A stretch of DNA of 64,000 bases from positions 220,501 to 284,500 of the forward strand of contig JAQFVV010012401.1 in assembly GCA_028023455.1 (NCBI GenBank), in the 5' to 3' direction. This stretch comes from Epiperipatus broadwayi (taxonomy: Eukaryota; Onychophora; Udeonychophora; Euonychophora; Peripatidae). A program made the translations under genes and the position numbers. Below the pieces are notes generated by a model that was given only the letters and a program-made list of their open reading frames with translations, was not told where the DNA came from and did not search any database. Below are positions 59,735-64,000 of this stretch, piece by piece. How positions within the stretch are numbered: position 1 is the stretch's first letter; each line of letters starts with the position of its first letter.

Positions 59735-61199
59735 GATTATCTAAAATTTTATCCCCATTAAAAAAAGGAAACAAATAGTTTTCTTTTTATGTAGAAATTG
59801 TCAGTAAATATGTAAAGATAGATAAAATAATCAGAATGTAAAATATTTAAAAAGAAGTGCCCAAATCTTAAAATAATGTATGGTAATATAATTACTAGAG
59901 TTTTAAATTAAACTAGAGGTTTATTTTGAAATTCAACCAAGTTTACTTTTGCTGGAATTAACTCTTGTTTTCATTACCATAAATTAGATTTTAGGTATAT
60001 AGGACTTATAATATAAATTCAGTTGTTAGATCATTGTTGATTGGTTAAACTATATTACATCTATATGGTAAATTTATTCAGTTTTTATTTGTAAATTCAA
60101 GATCAGATTTTTGAGAAACCACCTCACATAATTAGAATGAGTTATTATCAAATTTGAGATTGGATTCAAAAGAACCATCTCTGTAATTAAATTATTATTA
60201 AATCAGAATTCAGACCTAAAGTGATCTGTCCTAAGAATTATCCTTGTAAGGAATGTGTTTTGATTAAAATAATTCCATATTAAATATATATATGACTATA
60301 CTATGAAGCTAATGATGTGGATAAATGGATTGTATTTGTGAGGGTAGGCCATACATTAAGATTATATTCAGGGTGTATTAAAGACCAGGGATTTATTGTA
60401 CAGAAAGTGTGTTCAATCAAAAAAGTATATTAATATTATAATATGTAATTGAAAGATTAATGTTTAATTAATCAAAATAAACTTTGTACTCTATACAAAT
60501 AAATACAATTGCTTTGTATTTATTTTCCATTGTGTGTGTCTAAACTAAAAGTTAAAATGCAATTAAAAAATGTTTTCTTACAGCAATAATTATGATTAAA
60601 TTATAATTATAAAGGCAATCAAAATATAATGGAAATTGTCATGTAATCTGTAACAAAAGCATGTTTAGGGTAAAAGGGCATTTTTATTTTGTTGACAATT
60701 ATGATATTTTCTACACAAACCATGGTTGTTATTTATTTAAAGTGTGTTAACTTTTTATATGTAATATTGTCTGGTCTGCATATCAATTCCATGTTCATTT
60801 CATCAGGGGTAGCTTATGTTTTGCATGATTTAGCCAGATATTCTAAATAGTGAATATATAGTAGTCATCATCATCGCGTATTAAAGAAAATATTTTCAAA
60901 TCTTATTTAAATATGTAAATAATAAATACGTGCCCATATATTTCCTGATGTTTAATGTCAGGTATCACCTCAAATCAATTAAAATAAATTAAAATATTTA
61001 AATATATAAAAGTTAACTATTACAATATCTTAAAGTATATTAATCAAAATAGAAATAAGCTATATGCATACAAACTATAAGTTCAAAATTATTAATGCTA
61101 TATTTGTATCTAGTTAAGATATTAACTTTATTCTGAATTACCTATAGTGTTAGCAAACGAAAATTTACTTAATATAGTAAACTTAAGAATAATCCTCAA
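59735..61199. other. AT-rich stretch, nothing recognised
   Basis: No supported gene. Confidence 0.5.
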
Positions 61200-61330
61200 T
61201 TTTTTTTTTTTTTGTGGTGTGGGGGTTTTTTTTTTTTGGGGGGTTTTTTTTTTTTTTTTTTTTTTTTTTTATTTAAAAAAATTTTTTTTTTTAAAAATTA
61301 ATTTTATTTTTTTAGTTAGTTTTTGTTATA
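61200..61330. other. Poly-T/G low-complexity block, suspect
   Basis: Long T runs alternating with G runs (GTGGTGTGGGGG, then GGGGGG) followed by a T run of about 26 bases and degraded-looking A/T runs. The composition is unlike anything nearby. Probably a low-quality or collapsed homopolymer region of the assembly. The phenylalanine-rich frame here is not a gene. Confidence 0.7.
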
Positions 61331-61671
61331 AAATATAACAAACCACAAAAGAAAAATAAATTTTTAATGAAAGGTTTTTTTTAAAACCCACAAATGGGGA
61401 AAAAACATTAGGGAATTAGATAAGAGAATTAGCCCATAGTATTACATGAGCTTAAATAGATTGACAAAAAATATTAAATCGTTATACTACAACAAAGATT
61501 CTAATAGAAGATAAATTTATAACATCACTTTCAATAAATAGAGTAAAGAAAAATGTATATAAATAAAAAAAAATTATTTATTTATTCATTCGGTATACTG
61601 GATTTTTACGACAGTAAATAGAGTGATTTGAACTTTTGATTTTCAGTCTAAATTCAGCATCCACTTTGTCC

Positions 61672-61800
61672 AAAATACATACGTTGGAAATCATTTATCT
61701 TTTTCCCATGTGTGTGGTCATGTGTATTAGTTATTTGAGATTGATTGGAGGCTGAATATATACTGAAAATCCTAAGTTCAAATCTCTCTGTTTACTGTAA
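61672..61800 (+). repeat. Third copy of hammerhead/tRNA-like SINE module
   Basis: AAAA (61672-61675, GAAA in the parent), 8 nt, TTGG (61684-61687), then AAATCATTTATCTTTTTCCC, ATTAGTTATTTGAGATTGATTGG (A-box region) and AAGTTCAAATCTC (B-box). The order and spacings are the same as in 30969-31140. The CTGATGA and stem II portion is no longer readable, and the U-A cleavage pair reads C-G. A degenerate copy, useful as evidence that hammerhead and tRNA-like parts form one family. Confidence 0.5.
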
Positions 61801-62047
61801 TAAAAAGTATTAATTAATTATTGTCATTTAAACCCAACAAAAAGTTATATAACAAGTTTTAATATATGTAAATATTGATATTTTTTGTTGTAAACAGACT
61901 TCTACTTATAGTTAGTTATATTATATAAGTAATATATTTTCTAAATGTATATGTATATAAACATAGATATGTAAATATATTTATGCAGTAATGATAACCT
62001 AATAAAAGTAAATTATAATAAAAATAAAAAGCGTCATTTAATTTCTA
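61801..62047. other. AT-rich spacer
   Basis: Nothing recognised. Confidence 0.5.
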
Positions 62048-62244
62048 CTTCATATATATTACTTATAAGAAATCACATATACACTTTAATGCAAATTTTT
62101 TTAGGGGAAGGTCTGGCAAGTGCTCTGATGAGGACTGCAGGACAATCAAAACTGTTAGGAAATTAAAGGAATTATATTAAAAAAAATTGCATTAAAGTGT
62201 ATATGTGAAGATTTATTATAGGTAATATATACAAATATATGAAG
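62048..62244. repeat. Foldback repeat with CTGATGA hairpin motif
   Basis: The left arm 62048-62097 and right arm 62180-62244 pair (CTTCATATAT, CACATATACACTTTAATGCAA). The single-copy interior holds CTGATGAGGACTGCAGGACA followed by ATCAAAAC (62125-62152), related to the hairpin motifs in the foldbacks at 6284 and 57410, with GAAA decayed to AAAA. Confidence 0.68.
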
Positions 62245-63385
62245 GAATGCAAAAAAAAAAGTAAAAGAGAAGATATAAGACTAATTTCTACTTGTCAGTA
62301 TGATTATATTAATGCATCGCAGTTGTAATGTTTTAATATATTACTTTGATCCAAGAACTAATTCTAGATGCCACTCTATATAATACTCTGTCATATATTC
62401 TAATATTTAAAGCTTGAGACTAAATTTTTAAAAAAATTTCAGTCACAACATAAGATAATAAATTTAGTGATAAAATTAAGATCTATCTTTTATTGCTCCA
62501 CCCATATATATGTAGAAGCTATCTAAAACTCTTTCATTACATAAACAATTTTCAAATCAATCTAGAAGTATATTTCAAATTAGTTTTTAAATCCATTGAA
62601 TTGTTTTAGTTATCAAAGCAAAGATTTTCTGCAATAAAAGATGGCCGTTATTTTATCTAAAAGCTTCAAAATATGTTCGACTTGCCTATTTAATGTAGTT
62701 TATTTAAACTTCTGAAAATATAAAAATTTCAATCAGTTATAGTGCAAATATCAACTTTCTTATCTATATTAAGATTTTAGACCAGACTAAAAGGTAATAC
62801 ATAGAAGTTACCTTAACAATAGATTCTATGACTTGTGATAGTCAAGGCCGGATAAGCACATTCTGTTTAAAAATATATTTTATGAAAGCTTTCTTCCTAT
62901 ATCTATTATTACATTTTAGTTTGAGTTAAAGATTATAATTTTATAGTTAGATTGTAGATTCATGGTTTGGGTAAACTTCAGCTGTTATTAGCAATTTATT
63001 TTATAAATTACCTAAAAGTCAGGTGCATATATACAGTTTTAGGGAAATGTTTTCAAAAGAAGTATTTTTTGTAGAGAAATAATATATTTATCAGTCAATA
63101 ATTTATTTAGATATATAAATTTATAGTAATAGAATACTAGGTAATATATAAATGGCTAATTTATACCATAACATTGGCTTGTCATTTTAATGCAGTATAA
63201 TAATTTGTAAGTTGCTATAGCTAAGCACAAAAATAATAATCAATAAGAATTTCAAAATGGGAATCATTGATTTATTTTAGATATGAATATAATATTAATC
63301 ACAAAAATACCAATTTTTAATTCCTTAAATTGAATAAGTCTGTAGAGTTTAACTTTTTTTTAATATTATATGATTTATTTACTTA

Positions 63386-63439
<54 letters not shown>

Positions 63440-63849
63440 AATAATAGCGACTAGGCGTTGGTACTAAAATCCATTTCAGCTGCGAAATACTTTTAATCAC
63501 TGAGAACAATTATAAACAAGAGGTTTGCAGGGCATTTAAAAAAAAAATAGGATTAAACTTTATTGGTACAAAATGTTTTACAAGGTAAACATTGATTTGC
63601 ATAGTATAAAATGGAGATCTAAAATGATACATTGTATTTTTGTCCATAGCGTTTCTAAAGATTGATCAACTTGTGAAAACCCTAAGCATTAGTTCATGAG
63701 ATGATTAATTATTAAAAGTAAACCTTGGTTACAATAAAGAATTATTTGTTAAGCCTAGCATTCAAATATGAATAGTGTTTTAGGAGTACAATATTGAAAA
63801 ATTCAATTTATAGTGGATAAGTTGAGGAATAGGAAAACCCTTGAGATAA
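62245..63849. other. AT-rich stretch; (TA)n(TG)n microsatellite
   Basis: Contains a compound TA then TG microsatellite at 63385-63433. No gene supported before 63850. Confidence 0.5.
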
Positions 63850-64000
63850 AATAGAATATGGGCTAAGTCACTCTACTGTTCCATTCTCCAAGATGACCTT
63901 GAATATCCCCAGAAGAGAGCAATCCAGTATACTTTGGAAGACTTCTGGAGAACAAGGAAAAAACTAAGCTTTAAAATGTGTCTGCTGAAAACCATTCTAA
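63850..64000 (+). CDS. Possible partial exon at window edge, unidentified
   Basis: The frame is open from just after a TAA at 63847-63849 to the end of the window, about 50 codons. The composition is balanced, in contrast to the surrounding low-complexity DNA: segments include YCSILQDDLEYPQKRAIQYT and LEDFWRTRKKLSFKMCLLKT. No family is recognised. With no start codon or clear splice site, it could be an internal exon, a mobile-element fragment or chance. The sequence beyond 64000 would decide. Confidence 0.25.

Noticed and set aside
61147-61338. Phenylalanine-rich open frame.
   Set aside because: Entirely produced by poly-T/G homopolymers in a suspect region.
1-64000. CRISPR arrays, operons, ribosome binding sites, riboswitches or phage genes.
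   Set aside because: None seen. The composition, LINEs, SINEs and microsatellites are those of an animal nuclear genome.

Overview
The window is strongly AT-rich, non-coding animal-type DNA with no prokaryotic gene organisation and no complete host gene. An RTE-clade LINE, Penelope-like remnants, a hAT-type miniature element, tRNA-derived SINE-like copies and dense (AT)n microsatellites suggest an invertebrate metazoan. A coleoid cephalopod or another mollusc is my best guess, but that is inference. The window is probably intergenic or deep intronic. Only two short segments look like possible host exons: 515-647 on the minus strand and 63850-64000 on the plus strand, cut by the window edge. 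Both are weak.

Layout. 1-15 kb: foldback repeats (1586-2372 and its short relative 12185-12380; 6284-6553; hairpin 9503-9602), a tRNA-like stretch (8112-8176) and a reverse-transcriptase relic (13300-13560). 16-22.4 kb: two minus-strand RTE copies. One is 5'-truncated (16080-17580). The other is apparently full length (19082-22374), with a 12-bp target-site duplication and three ORF lesions. 22.8-25.07 kb: a TG...CA element embedded in (AT)n. 25-34 kb: decayed sequence, a palindrome, an RT relic, a head-to-head SINE-like dimer with hammerhead-ribozyme-like cores (30674-31161), and Penelope-like RT and GIY-YIG remnants in inverted orientation (33000-34270). 35-40 kb: two tRNA-Val-like SINE copies around a 751-bp foldback element with an 18-bp duplication, then a 1385-bp TIR transposon carrying a telomere-like array. 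44.4 kb: a hAT-type MITE with a perfect 8-bp duplication. 47.9-53.1 kb: a very old plus-strand RTE copy and another LINE C-terminal fragment between diverged direct repeats. 53.5-55.7 and 57.9-59.7 kb: two more long TG...CA elements in (AT)n. 57.4 and 62.1 kb: further foldbacks. A low-complexity poly-T/G block at 61.2 kb is suspicious for assembly quality.

No pathway or operon is present. The unifying story is retroelement activity. RTE, Penelope-like and LTR-type machineries have inserted repeatedly, and many non-autonomous derivatives are inverted dimers with long target-site duplications. The most interesting candidate for an undescribed system is the SINE-like family that joins a small type-I hammerhead-like motif to a tRNA-like promoter region. 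The next is the TIR transposon that has apparently captured a telomere-like repeat.
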